Positions 15,118-23,371 of a stretch of DNA of 49,938 nt are shown here, one piece after another (the first letter of the stretch is position 1; the number at the start of each line of letters is the position of its first letter). Origin of the DNA: Bacteroidales bacterium (lineage in GTDB: Bacteria > Bacteroidota > Bacteroidia > Bacteroidales > GCA-2711565); contig JANQLW010000087.1 of the NCBI GenBank assembly GCA_028280405.1, positions 1-49,938 of the forward strand, written 5' to 3'. The translations under genes were made by a program, and so were the position numbers. The notes under the pieces are model-generated. The model did not search any database. It saw only the letters and a program-made list of their open reading frames with translations, and had not been told where the DNA came from.

Positions 15118-16608
15118 ATGAAAAACTACTGCTACTACAAATACTATTTGACTCTTTTATGCTTGCTTATTTCCAGTTTTAGCAGCTATAGCCAAAACTC
15201 CGAAAAAGAAATATTAAAAGGTATGCATGCCTTTTCCAGTCATCAGTTGGAAGAAATTGTAAAAGAATTATCTGCTGATAAATATGCCGGCCGACTTGGA
15301 GGGAGTTGTGAATATGATTCATCGGCTAATTGGTTGGCCAGGAAATTCAGGAAATACAATATAAAACCATTGGGCGATAATGGTTCATACCTGCAATGGT
15401 ATAAAATTCCATACACAAAGGTTTTTAAAGGTTGTGAACTTAAGCTACGTATTCCTGTAAAAGGGGGAGAACTTATAAAAGATTACAAGTATATAAGCGA
15501 ATTCATTCCCGGTGCTACATCCGGAAATGGAAAAGTAAAAGCAGAAGTTATTTATGCAGGTTATGGAATTACAGCTCCCGAATTAAATTACGATGATTAT
15601 AAAAAAGTAGATGTTAAAGGAAAAATAATATTAATAGAAAGAGAAGTTCCTTTGGCACCGCTTGATAATCCGGAACTGTTTAAAAAGTGGGAACCATATT
15701 CTTACCATCAATATAAATTAAAAAATGCCATCGATCATGGTGCAATAGGAATGATCTACAATTATGGACCCATCACCAATCCGAACAATGATTATTATAA
15801 AGGATTTATCTATACTCATGTGGGAAATGCCGTTGTAGAAGATATGTTTAAAGGGCATAAGAATTCTCATAAAGAAACCATCGATATCATAAAAAATGAT
15901 TTTAAGCCTCAATCATTTAAAACCGGAAAAATTGTAAGTATTAAAAACAATACCAGGCATTTTCCGGATGGCCGTAGTAGCAATGTAATTGCATGGATCG
16001 AAGGTAATGATCCCAACTTAAAAAACGAATATATTTTAGTTGGAGCTCACCTTGATCATGTAGGACAATGCTGGGAAACCATGCCCGGTGCTAATGATAA
16101 TGCATCGGGAATTGCTGTTATTTTAGAAATTGCTCGTATTCTTAAAGAATACAATATTAAGCTTAAACGCTCAATTGTATTTATTGCATTTGGATCAGAA
16201 GAACAGGGTATCATAGGGGCGAAGCATTATCTGGAAAATCCTGTAGTACCATTAAAACAGACAATCGGCCTGATTAATTTAGATGGAGTAGGTTCCGGAG
16301 ATAAAATTTCAATTACTGCCGGAAAGAATTTCCCTCAACTTTATGAAGCAATGGATGAGGCAAATCAAAAATATATCCACAGGGAAATGCGGCCAAATAA
16401 GTTCTTAAATATTTCCCGTCCTCGTCTGGATGCAGCCAGATTTATGAAAGCAGGAATTCCAATCCTTAGTTTTGGAGCTTATGGAAATCCAAAAACCTGG
16501 AAAGTATATCACCAACCCGGTGACAATATGGAAATCATTGATCCGGAAATTATGGAAGATATTGCACAATTGGTTTATTTAGGGCTTATTAAGCTTGCAA
16601 ACAAATAG
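15118..16608 (+). CDS. Secreted M28 family aminopeptidase with PA-type insert
   Basis: The protein has 496 residues from ATG 15118. A longer frame from TTG 15079 would run through the terminator hairpin, and 15118 gives a proper signal peptide (residues 1 to about 26, ending SYSQ). The M28 zinc ligands and catalytic residues are visible: His311 and Asp313 in GAHLDHVGQ, Asp327 in PGANDNASG, Glu361/Glu362 in FGSEEQG, and Asp389 in NLDGVGSG. A protease-associated domain-like region occupies about 110-270. The expected role is a periplasmic or cell-surface aminopeptidase working on short peptides. Confidence 0.92.
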   Translation: MKNYCYYKYYLTLLCLLISSFSSYSQNSEKEILKGMHAFSSHQLEEIVKELSADKYAGRLGGSCEYDSSANWLARKFRKYNIKPLGDNGSYLQWYKIPYTKVFKGCELKLRIPVKGGELIKDYKYISEFIPGATSGNGKVKAEVIYAGYGITAPELNYDDYKKVDVKGKIILIEREVPLAPLDNPELFKKWEPYSYHQYKLKNAIDHGAIGMIYNYGPITNPNNDYYKGFIYTHVGNAVVEDMFKGHKNSHKETIDIIKNDFKPQSFKTGKIVSIKNNTRHFPDGRSSNVIAWIEGNDPNLKNEYILVGAHLDHVGQCWETMPGANDNASGIAVILEIARILKEYNIKLKRSIVFIAFGSEEQGIIGAKHYLENPVVPLKQTIGLINLDGVGSGDKISITAGKNFPQLYEAMDEANQKYIHREMRPNKFLNISRPRLDAARFMKAGIPILSFGAYGNPKTWKVYHQPGDNMEIIDPEIMEDIAQLVYLGLIKLANK

Positions 16609-16634
16609 AAAATAGAATACTATATAGAACATAT

Positions 16635-16662
16635 AAAAGCACCTTCTCAGGAGGTGTTTTTA
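16635..16662. terminator. Hairpin between convergent M28 peptidase genes
   Basis: aaagCACCT and AGGTGttttta flank a 7-nt loop. There is a T run to the right and, on the other strand, a T-rich run to the left, so it can stop transcription from both sides. It lies between the stop codons at 16608 and 16707. Confidence 0.6.
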
Positions 16663-16706
16663 TTTGGTACACTTATCACATATACCACTGATCAAGAAAT
16701 TTATGA

Positions 16707-19001
16707 TTAAAAATTCCATGTTTTACTCAATACAGTTAAATTACTGAAGTAATCTGTATCAGGAACAATATTTCCAGGCATTGGCTTGAAGCCTTCAAGC
16801 TGGGGTAATCCCAGTTTTTTTTCAATCATTACAATTGTAAAATGATCCTGGGCACTACATTTTAACTCCAGGTTTACTCCTTCCTCATACAGACCGTAAT
16901 AATTAAATAAATAAAATGGATTTCTTGTCTTCTCAAAGAATTTAGGATCATTCAAGATTCGTTCATTAATTTTGATCTCTTTAATTTCAGCTGCTTTCTG
17001 AATAAAAAATTGCGCATTCTCTGCACCTCTTAAAGATTTAATATTCATTGAAAGATTCCTTAATTCATTTATGACAGTATCTCTCAATATAGTTAGTTCA
17101 GGATGCACAATTTCCAGTTTTGGAGCATTCGCTTTTAGTCTAAGTCTCTTGGATGAAGGATAGATTTCACTTATAGCCTCTATTCGGGCATCTTTAAAGA
17201 ACTGTTTATTCCATGAATCAATATAAGATTTGTTAGAAACCCAGAAACTTTCTCCGGTATTTGCATTCTGACAATAATTAACATTAGATTGTAAAGGCCG
17301 TTTTTCAGTATAATCAGATTTAAAATGAGCGATTAGTAAAAATAAAAAAGCAAACCAGATTCCGGCTATAGGTAAAACCCATCTTTTAAGGGACATAATA
17401 ATATCAGCTATTGGAACCATCAACCATAAAAACAATACCCATACTGCACTTCCTGCAATTGCCATTCCCAGTCCGAATGTAATAAATAATATTTTAACCA
17501 ATGGTAAGTATAAAGTAAAAACTGGTAAAACTAATATTGCTAATAATATTAGATAGCTCCATTGTATTTTATCCAGCTCAAATTTTAATTTGGCTATAAA
17601 AAAGAAGAGCAGTGAAATTAAAGGGATTAACATTACATAAATCCCGGTTGGCATATATATTTGTAATCCAATAAGGAGTATAAATGTTATCAACAGACTG
17701 GCTAGCATTAAATGAATAAGATCGAGTTTTTTATACAATAAAGACCAGAAAAACGAAACAATAGTAATACATACAGAACCAAAAAACAGAAAATACCATC
17801 CTACATTATAAAAATTAGCTTCATAAAAATTTTCATACCAAGGATAGGTAGATCGAATTCCTTTTTGACTTAACCAAACCACTCCTAAACTTATTCCAAT
17901 GGAAATCAGAACTATTAAAAATGATATCAGGGATTTCCAGAATCTAATCTTTTGCTTTTTAATACCCAAATAAAAGGCAATTACAAATAGAACAAATAAA
18001 AAACCGATCAGGTATATATTCAAACTTTGCGGATAAGATATAAAACTAAAACCTGCCAGATTAAAATATACCAGATCCGGAGCTTTTGTATTTTCCAGAT
18101 TGATATTTCCAAAATGCTTACAAATATCCATGATGTATGAACCATGATGATATAGACTTCTTTTACTCAGGTTTTCAGGATTGTCGGTAATATTATGATA
18201 GTTCACAAAATCTTCGATAAAGGCCGCATTAAAACCTGAATACCCATAATCTTTATAAATAGTGAAATCGGAATTATTCGACATGGTTTTATAAACTTCA
18301 TATGCCAGCGAACTGGTAACCTTGTGCTTTACTCCCTTTCGGAACTCTTTCATGATCCAGCCATTTTCATTGCTTACCTCAAACATATAAGATGGTCCTG
18401 AACTCCCCCTGGCTTCGAGGTTTAATACAATCCCGACTTTTTTTGCAAGAGGATGTTGTTCTGCAAAGGCTTTTGCTCCAAATAATCCGGATTCCTCTCC
18501 GTCAGAAAAAAGAAAGATCACATCCTGCTCCAATGGTTCAGCATTTTTCAAAGCTCTGGCAGCTTCCAGCATGGCAGCAATTGCTGCGCCATCATCTGCA
18601 GCTCCCAATGTATGAGGCTGTGAATCATAATGAGCAGTCACCAATACTGACTTTCCCTTCCCTTTTCCTTTTAATATTCCAAATACATTATGTACATATC
18701 CGGCACTTACACCACCTCTAAAGTCATAAAATGCAGTTGTAGATTGTGTTAAAGTATCTAATCCGATCTTCAGTAACTCATTTATAATATAGCTGCGAAC
18801 TCTGGCATGTTCTTTTGTTGCCATTGAATGCGGTTTCTGTGCAATATTCTGAACATGATGAAAAGCATTACTGATAGAAAACTCTTCATTTTGGAGCGTT
18901 ACCAATGGAGGCTTAGGAGCTCTGAATAATGCCAGAGAAATATAAAAAAATCCTAAGATTAAAACTAAAAAAACAATCTGGGATAAACGAGAATATTTCA
19001 T
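16707..19001 (-). CDS. Membrane-anchored M28 peptidase (ERMP1-like)
   Basis: The protein has 764 residues. An N-terminal anchor (about 9-27) precedes a large periplasmic M28 domain with His124 and Asp126 (TAHYDSQPH), Asp136 (GAADDGAA), Glu169/Glu170 (FSDGEESG) and Glu196 (NLEARGSSG). From about 330 to 580 there are eight or so membrane helices, and the remaining 180 residues are probably a soluble C-terminal domain. The arrangement (M28 domain, multi-helix membrane region, exposed tail) is that of bacterial relatives of the eukaryotic ERMP1/FXNA metallopeptidases. It is convergent with the secreted M28 peptidase gene. The substrate is unknown. Confidence 0.9.
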   Translation of the reverse strand: MKYSRLSQIVFLVLILGFFYISLALFRAPKPPLVTLQNEEFSISNAFHHVQNIAQKPHSMATKEHARVRSYIINELLKIGLDTLTQSTTAFYDFRGGVSAGYVHNVFGILKGKGKGKSVLVTAHYDSQPHTLGAADDGAAIAAMLEAARALKNAEPLEQDVIFLFSDGEESGLFGAKAFAEQHPLAKKVGIVLNLEARGSSGPSYMFEVSNENGWIMKEFRKGVKHKVTSSLAYEVYKTMSNNSDFTIYKDYGYSGFNAAFIEDFVNYHNITDNPENLSKRSLYHHGSYIMDICKHFGNINLENTKAPDLVYFNLAGFSFISYPQSLNIYLIGFLFVLFVIAFYLGIKKQKIRFWKSLISFLIVLISIGISLGVVWLSQKGIRSTYPWYENFYEANFYNVGWYFLFFGSVCITIVSFFWSLLYKKLDLIHLMLASLLITFILLIGLQIYMPTGIYVMLIPLISLLFFFIAKLKFELDKIQWSYLILLAILVLPVFTLYLPLVKILFITFGLGMAIAGSAVWVLFLWLMVPIADIIMSLKRWVLPIAGIWFAFLFLLIAHFKSDYTEKRPLQSNVNYCQNANTGESFWVSNKSYIDSWNKQFFKDARIEAISEIYPSSKRLRLKANAPKLEIVHPELTILRDTVINELRNLSMNIKSLRGAENAQFFIQKAAEIKEIKINERILNDPKFFEKTRNPFYLFNYYGLYEEGVNLELKCSAQDHFTIVMIEKKLGLPQLEGFKPMPGNIVPDTDYFSNLTVLSKTWNF

Positions 19002-19052
19002 AAATCTAATGGTTAATAAACAAACTTACAAAAATTAATCGAGCAAATGTTC

Positions 19053-19082
19053 AGGGGCGACGCCCTTAAGGGCGTCGCCCCT
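19053..19082. repeat. REP palindrome upstream of rubrerythrin gene
   Basis: This 30-bp perfect palindrome has arms AGGGGCGACGCCCTT and its complement, the most symmetrical member of the REP family linked to the RAYT at 10973. It lies in the divergent gap between the membrane M28 peptidase (start 19001) and rubrerythrin, upstream of a promoter-like TACATTTG at 19125-19132. This is the only copy located between two gene starts. Confidence 0.9.
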
Positions 19083-19178
19083 TATTTACATCCATTCTAT
19101 TAACATATTTCTATGATTAATTATTACATTTGAACTATGCTAGCTAATCACTGATTAAATAATTTAAAAATATATTTT

Positions 19179-19754
19179 ATGAATAGTTTAAAAGGAACCC
19201 GAACCGAGCAAAACTTATTGAAATCATTTGCCGGTGAATCACAAGCCAGAATGCGTTATGACTATTTTGCCAAGGCTGCCAAGAAAGAAGGACTGGAACA
19301 AATTGCTGCTATTTTCGAAGAAACAGCTAATCATGAAAAAGCTCATGCCAAGAGGTTTTTCAGATTTTTAGAAGGTGGTATGGTTGAAATCACTGCCAGT
19401 TACCCTGCCGGAGTTATCGGTACGACATTGGAAAATTTGAAAGCTGCTGCAGATGGAGAGCATGAAGAATGGACAGAGCTTTACCCGGAATTTGCACGTA
19501 TTGCAGAAGAAGAAGGCTTCAAGGATATAGCCGTAGCATTTAAAGCAATTGCCAAAGTAGAAGAAGCTCATGAGAAACGTTATCGTACGCTTTATGATAA
19601 TCTGGAGTCAGGAAAAGTATTCGAACGTGAAGATAAAGTAATCTGGAAATGCCGTGTTTGCGGATTTTTACATGAAAGTAAAAAAGCACTTAAAAATTGT
19701 CCTGCATGTAATCATCCTCAAGCCTATTTTGAAATTCAGGAATCAAATTATTAA
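19179..19754 (+). CDS. rbr: Rubrerythrin
   Basis: The 191-residue peroxide-reducing di-iron protein has a four-helix ferritin-like domain with LLKSFAGESQARMRY, FEETANHEKAHAKRF, DGEHEEW, ARIAEEEGF and VEEAHEKRY, which supplies the glutamate and histidine ligands. The C-terminal rubredoxin-like knuckle has CRVCGF and CPACNHPQ, with the four cysteines for one iron. The order and length fit canonical rubrerythrin and indicate protection against hydrogen peroxide in an anaerobe or microaerophile. A TACATTTG -7 element at 19125-19132 is the likely promoter. Confidence 0.96.
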   Translation: MNSLKGTRTEQNLLKSFAGESQARMRYDYFAKAAKKEGLEQIAAIFEETANHEKAHAKRFFRFLEGGMVEITASYPAGVIGTTLENLKAAADGEHEEWTELYPEFARIAEEEGFKDIAVAFKAIAKVEEAHEKRYRTLYDNLESGKVFEREDKVIWKCRVCGFLHESKKALKNCPACNHPQAYFEIQESNY

Positions 19755-19766
19755 CTCAAATACGCC

Positions 19767-19792
19767 GAGGTGACACCTTAAGGTGTCACCTC
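19767..19792. repeat. 26-bp palindrome after rubrerythrin gene
   Basis: The perfect palindrome GAGGTGACACCTT-AAGGTGTCACCTC lies between the convergent rubrerythrin and small hypothetical genes. Its GGTGACACC core resembles the REP family but is diverged (A-T pairs replace some G-C). The position suggests a bidirectional terminator or RNA-stability element. Confidence 0.8.
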
Positions 19793-19798
19793 ACATTT

Positions 19799-20029
19799 TC
19801 ATTTAAACCAGCAACCGGCCATTCCGCGAGCCACATTTTTTTGACTTAATACGATATAAATCATTTTAGAAAATGGCATATCCCATCTATCTGTAGAATC
19901 TATTATATAATGTTTCCAGTAATTATAACAGGAAAATTCAGTAATATTCAATTCTTTAAAAAGATAAAATTTAAGCGTATCTGCAACTTCTTTTTTATGA
20001 ATATAAGCAATTTGAAATTCAGCTTCCAA
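19799..20029 (-). CDS. Hypothetical small protein, start uncertain
   Basis: The frame is 76 residues from a TTG at 20029 and remains open further upstream without any ATG, until it overlaps the end of the tcdA gene. The protein starts EAEFQIAYIHKKEVAD and contains CYNYWKHYIIDS and DRWDMPFSKMIYIV. No known family is recognised. There is no signal peptide. It is encoded directly downstream of tcdA on the same strand, possibly by coupled translation from a non-ATG codon near an AGGAG at the tcdA stop. It may instead be a decayed fragment. Confidence 0.4.
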   Translation of the reverse strand: MEAEFQIAYIHKKEVADTLKFYLFKELNITEFSCYNYWKHYIIDSTDRWDMPFSKMIYIVLSQKNVARGMAGCWFK

Positions 20030-20076
20030 TCTTTGTAAAGGAGGATCGATTTTCCCTAATAAAAGATCAAAACTCC

Positions 20077-20802
20077 TTATTTCAAATCTACAAATGACCT
20101 GATAACTACTGATGCTGCTGTTAGTCCGAATAAAGCAGGCATATATGAAATTGTTCCTACAATGGATTTTTTATTTCCCTCTCCATTAGTAGCCACAACA
20201 CTTTCTCTAGAAACCAATTCGGTCGAATGCACAGCTTTAAACCCTTTTCGGATCCCCATATATCTTAACCGCTTACGAATCACGTGGGCCAAAGTACAAT
20301 TATAGGTTTTCGAAATATCGGAAACAGTCACTTTTGAAGGGTCAAGCCTCCCTCCTGCCCCCATAGAGCTTACCAAAGGAAGTTTTCTATCCATACATTC
20401 TTTAATCAGAAAAAGTTTAGGCGATAAAGTATCTATGGCATCCACTACATAATCGAATCTAATACTAAGAATTTCAGGGATTACTCCATCTTTCAAAAAA
20501 ATTTCATGAATATGAAGTTTTAATTCCGGATTAATATCCAGTAATCGCTGTGCCATCACTTCTGTTTTGGGCTTTCCCAATGTAGAGTTCAAAGCCAGCA
20601 ACTGACGATTCCGGTTGGAAGCATTTACCACATCACTATCGACAATCGTAATTTCTCCTATTCCCGTCCGGCATAAGGCTTCTGCAACATAGCCTCCCAC
20701 CCCGCCAATACCGGCAATCAATACATGCTTCGATCTCAAAGTTTCTATGTTCTCCGCTCCTAACAGGAGTTCACTTCTACATAACCAGTAATCCTCGTTC
20801 AT
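20077..20802 (-). CDS. tcdA: tRNA threonylcarbamoyladenosine dehydratase
   Basis: The 241-residue E1-like adenylating enzyme of the ThiF/MoeB family has the nucleotide-binding loop GIGGVGGYVAEALCR, IVDSDVVNASNRNRQ, DAIDTLSPK and SSMGAGGRLDPSKV. Together with the short C-terminus lacking a JAMM or rhodanese domain, these features place it in the TcdA (CsdL/YgdL) group. That enzyme cyclises N6-threonylcarbamoyladenosine at tRNA position 37. The conserved Y-x-N-C-T-L segment is at about 168-173. It lies downstream of the TatD-like gene, separated by a long inverted repeat. Confidence 0.9.
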   Translation of the reverse strand: MNEDYWLCRSELLLGAENIETLRSKHVLIAGIGGVGGYVAEALCRTGIGEITIVDSDVVNASNRNRQLLALNSTLGKPKTEVMAQRLLDINPELKLHIHEIFLKDGVIPEILSIRFDYVVDAIDTLSPKLFLIKECMDRKLPLVSSMGAGGRLDPSKVTVSDISKTYNCTLAHVIRKRLRYMGIRKGFKAVHSTELVSRESVVATNGEGNKKSIVGTISYMPALFGLTAASVVIRSFVDLK

Positions 20803-20824
20803 TGTTCATCCTTATTTTTAACTT

Positions 20825-20892
20825 CCTTCATCCCGAACTTGTTTCAGGATCTAATCCTTAAATAAGATCCTGAAACAAGTTCGGGATGAAGG
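20825..20892. repeat. 28-bp inverted repeat, dispersed-repeat family
   Basis: Bases 20825-20852 (beginning ccttcatcccgaacttg) and 20865-20892 (ending gttcgggatgaagg) are perfect inverted copies, 28 bp each, around a 12-nt loop. The core CATCCCGAACTTGTTTCAGG resembles a dispersed hairpin common in Bacteroidota intergenic DNA. A degenerate relative is at 22788-22813. It separates the TatD-like gene from tcdA and would form a very stable RNA hairpin at the end of the upstream transcript. Confidence 0.9.
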
Positions 20893-20913
20893 TTTTATAA
20901 TCTAATTTCATAA

Positions 20914-21567
20914 CTAGTAACCAGTAACAAATACGGCCATACGATTCCTTTCAATCAAATTCACCAATATCTCTATACTCACTCCCAAAATTTCAGCAGC
21001 CTTTCGATATACTTTTTCTATTGGGATTTCCGAAACATCCGTTTCTAAAAAAAAATGTCTCTTATCAATACTTTTCAGAGATTCGGAAACCTTAGCATTA
21101 TTATCCATCAATGCTTTCCCAAAAGAAAAGTAAAATCCTTGTTTTTCCAATTGTCTTGTCTGAGTACGCCCCCCTTTAAATCCATGAATAATAAACCTTT
21201 GAGTAGATTTAGATTCTTTTTTAAGCTGAATCAATTCATCAAAAGCTTTTACACAATGGAGTATTAATGGAAGATTATATTTGTCTGAGATTTCGATTTG
21301 GTGTTTCAAAACAGAGATTTGCTTCTCCATTTCTATTCCCTTTATTTTATCCAGTCCGCATTCGCCTATAGCTAATATTTTTCCCTGTTTGGCTAAAGAT
21401 TCTATAATCTCTAACTCATTATCTATTTGCTTTTCATTTACATGCCAGGGATGGATTCCCATAGAATACTTTTTCCCTTCGGTAATTTCATTCAATTGTT
21501 CCGGAAACAAACTAATGATTCCATGATCACAATTTAAATTATGGGTATGTAAATTGAAGAAATTCAT
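20914..21567 (-). CDS. TatD family hydrolase
   Basis: The 217-residue metal-dependent hydrolase has a TIM-barrel start NFFNLHTHNL with His7 and His9 as metal ligands. It continues with GIHPWHVNE, AIGECGLDK (metal-bridging Glu), LPLILHCVKA, FIIHGFKGG and LETDVSEIP (final Asp). It is shorter than E. coli TatD (about 260 residues), as is usual in Bacteroidota relatives. TatD proteins act as 3'-5' DNases or deacylases; the exact substrate is not deducible. The ATG follows the DUF2027-Smr stop by 3 bp, so they share an operon. Confidence 0.87.
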   Translation of the reverse strand: MNFFNLHTHNLNCDHGIISLFPEQLNEITEGKKYSMGIHPWHVNEKQIDNELEIIESLAKQGKILAIGECGLDKIKGIEMEKQISVLKHQIEISDKYNLPLILHCVKAFDELIQLKKESKSTQRFIIHGFKGGRTQTRQLEKQGFYFSFGKALMDNNAKVSESLKSIDKRHFFLETDVSEIPIEKVYRKAAEILGVSIEILVNLIERNRMAVFVTGY

Positions 21568-21570
21568 GAG

Positions 21571-22653
21571 CTACTCCCAGGGTTTGATCAAAACATCTAT
21601 GGCTCCCACACCATATTTTGCAATCGAAGCACTGTGGTTTTCCAGTTCTTCATAATCTTTCAAAATTTGAATAATTCTGTTTTTAAGTACTCCGTTCCCA
21701 ACTCCATGAATAAAGGTGACCTTTTTATAGTTTTGTTCAATGGCACTATCCAAACAGCTTCTGAAATATTTTAACTGTACAGCCAACATGTCACGGCTTT
21801 CCAGTCCGGCTATATTATCCAACAATTCACCTATGTGTAGATCTACTTCAGCTATTTTAGGAAGTGTTTGATGTCGGTCAATCAAAGCCTCTTTTTTTTG
21901 TTCTACAGATTTCTGTTCCTTGATTTCATCTTCATCTTTACCAATATAGCTCTGAGCTTTCTCTTGTTGTTCAATTAGGTTTAAACTGATAATAAAGGCT
22001 TTTCCAGTTATCAGGCCAGATTCCAGGTAAGAATTCTCATTATTCAATTTGTTCTGCTTCACTTTAAAATTGGTATGGGCAGGTAATAAAATCTTATTCA
22101 AATTATCCGCATGATATAGGATTTGTACTACACCTTCTCTCCAGTCATCTACACCTTCTCTGCTAATTGTTTCAAGTAAAATCGAAGATTCCGGCTCAAC
22201 GGATGAATAATCATATCCGGTAAATTTATTTCCGGTTTTTAAAAAGAGGCTATAAAGAATATCATATGAAGTGTGATTTACAAGATAAATATCCAGATCA
22301 CCAGTAATCAACCATTTCTGGTCAGTTGGTACCAATGCTAAATAAACACCTGCTTCTTCTTTGGCTTTACTGATGTTCTTAGTAAAACCTGGTGCAGTTT
22401 GATTTGCTGATCCAGTTTCATATTTAGGAATTGGTGCCGGCGCACTTTTTTCAAGATGAACTTTATAATCTTCCTTAAACATATCGGAAACATGTCCAGC
22501 GGATTCAATCAATACCAGTTCGCTGGTCATGGTAGGAATATCAAAACCATCTTCCACTGCTACATTTACCATTGAATTGCTGATAATTTTACTTACAATT
22601 CCCCCTCCTGCTTCATTCAGGAACTTTACTTTATCACCAACTTTAAATTTCAT
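21571..22653 (-). CDS. DUF2027 domain protein with C-terminal Smr domain
   Basis: The protein has 360 residues. The N-terminal KOW-like segment (KFKVGDKVKFLNEAGGGIVS, about 2-50) and the middle DUF2027 region (about 95-230, with LVPTDQKWLITGDLDIYLVN) are typical of Bacteroidota proteins. The C-terminus (about 270-358) is a Smr domain with VDLHIGELL, FIHGVGNGVLKNRI and the final GVGAIDVLI. Smr domains in MutS2-like proteins bind or nick nucleic acids, and recent work on this domain links it to ribosome rescue. The role here is not known. It is the first gene of the leftward group with the TatD-like hydrolase. Confidence 0.88.
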   Translation of the reverse strand: MKFKVGDKVKFLNEAGGGIVSKIISNSMVNVAVEDGFDIPTMTSELVLIESAGHVSDMFKEDYKVHLEKSAPAPIPKYETGSANQTAPGFTKNISKAKEEAGVYLALVPTDQKWLITGDLDIYLVNHTSYDILYSLFLKTGNKFTGYDYSSVEPESSILLETISREGVDDWREGVVQILYHADNLNKILLPAHTNFKVKQNKLNNENSYLESGLITGKAFIISLNLIEQQEKAQSYIGKDEDEIKEQKSVEQKKEALIDRHQTLPKIAEVDLHIGELLDNIAGLESRDMLAVQLKYFRSCLDSAIEQNYKKVTFIHGVGNGVLKNRIIQILKDYEELENHSASIAKYGVGAIDVLIKPWE

Positions 22654-22787
22654 GATTCTTATTTCTGATTAGAATACAAAAATAAGAATAAAAGAGATGA
22701 ATTGTTAGATAAGTGTATTTGGTATTAGTAGATATTAAATTCAATTAAGGATGGAGGTGATGAGTTATGGAGTCAAATCATAGGTCT

Positions 22788-22813
22788 GTCATCCTGAATT
22801 TTTTGCAGGATCT
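22788..22813. repeat. Degenerate copy of the CATCCTGAA...CAGGATCT hairpin repeat
   Basis: gtcatcctgaa is followed by ttttttg and caggatct. It keeps the outer arms of the repeat found intact at 20825-20892 but has lost the long symmetrical form. It lies in the 186-bp gap between the small membrane protein gene and the DUF2027-Smr gene. Confidence 0.6.
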
Positions 22814-22839
22814 AATTGAATTTCGAATCTGGAGACAAC

Positions 22840-23028
22840 CTATTTGAATAAAAGCCCAATTAAATATTTCATACTGAAAAAGAATAACACTACTATCAGC
22901 AATACAGATACTATTAGCTTAAAAGTGCTTAGCTCAGCATGATTAATCAGCAACCAAAATATTCCAAATATTGAGAGTATCAGCAATAATATTGCTCTTG
23001 CAAAGGTCATTTTACATTTAATCATCAT
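22840..23028 (-). CDS. Small membrane protein, two predicted helices
   Basis: The protein has 62 residues. Two hydrophobic segments (about 9-27 and 36-60, LLLILSIFGIFWLLI and LIVSVLLIVVLFFFSM) are separated by a short polar turn. There is no known family. The minus-strand terminator at 23047-23086 lies just upstream, so the gene must have its own promoter in a very short gap. Coding nature is supported only by the membrane-protein pattern. Confidence 0.5.
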   Translation of the reverse strand: MMIKCKMTFARAILLLILSIFGIFWLLINHAELSTFKLIVSVLLIVVLFFFSMKYLIGLLFK

Positions 23029-23046
23029 TTATAATCTTTTAGCATT

Positions 23047-23086
23047 GAAAAAAACTGGAGTTTGAGTGACCCTTAACAAACTCCAG
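23047..23086 (-). terminator. Intrinsic terminator, leftward
   Basis: On the minus strand CTGGAGTTTG (23086-23077) pairs perfectly with CAAACTCCAG (23064-23055) around a 12-nt loop, followed by seven T (A run at 23048-23054). It lies 285 bp after the response regulator stop codon. Confidence 0.85.
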
Positions 23087-23371
23087 ATAAATTGTTAATC
23101 AATTTTTAAATGAAAGGAGCCCAGGTTTGAATAATCAAACCAATATCAGATATCCATTGAAAATAGTTTTGGCCTAATATCCTTGGACCTCATTTCCTAA
23201 TAGTATAAATCTGATGCAAAATAAACTTATAGTGGGGAGATATGACTAAACCATAATTAGTAGAAGTAGCTACCATAAATGGTAAATGAGTAGATGCATA
23301 AATGATTAGATAAATATTCTATAATACTGTAGGGTAATATCAATTACTCCCCCATTTAATCATTTTATCAT
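23087..23371 (-). other. Non-coding stretch before a terminator, possible 3' UTR or sRNA
   Basis: No gene fits in these 285 bp. The leftward strand ends at the strong terminator at 23047-23086 and carries a second small hairpin (GGTTTGA with TCAAACC, about 23123-23141). It is either a long 3' UTR of the response regulator mRNA or a separate small RNA. No clear TAnnTTTG promoter was found inside it. Confidence 0.4.
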
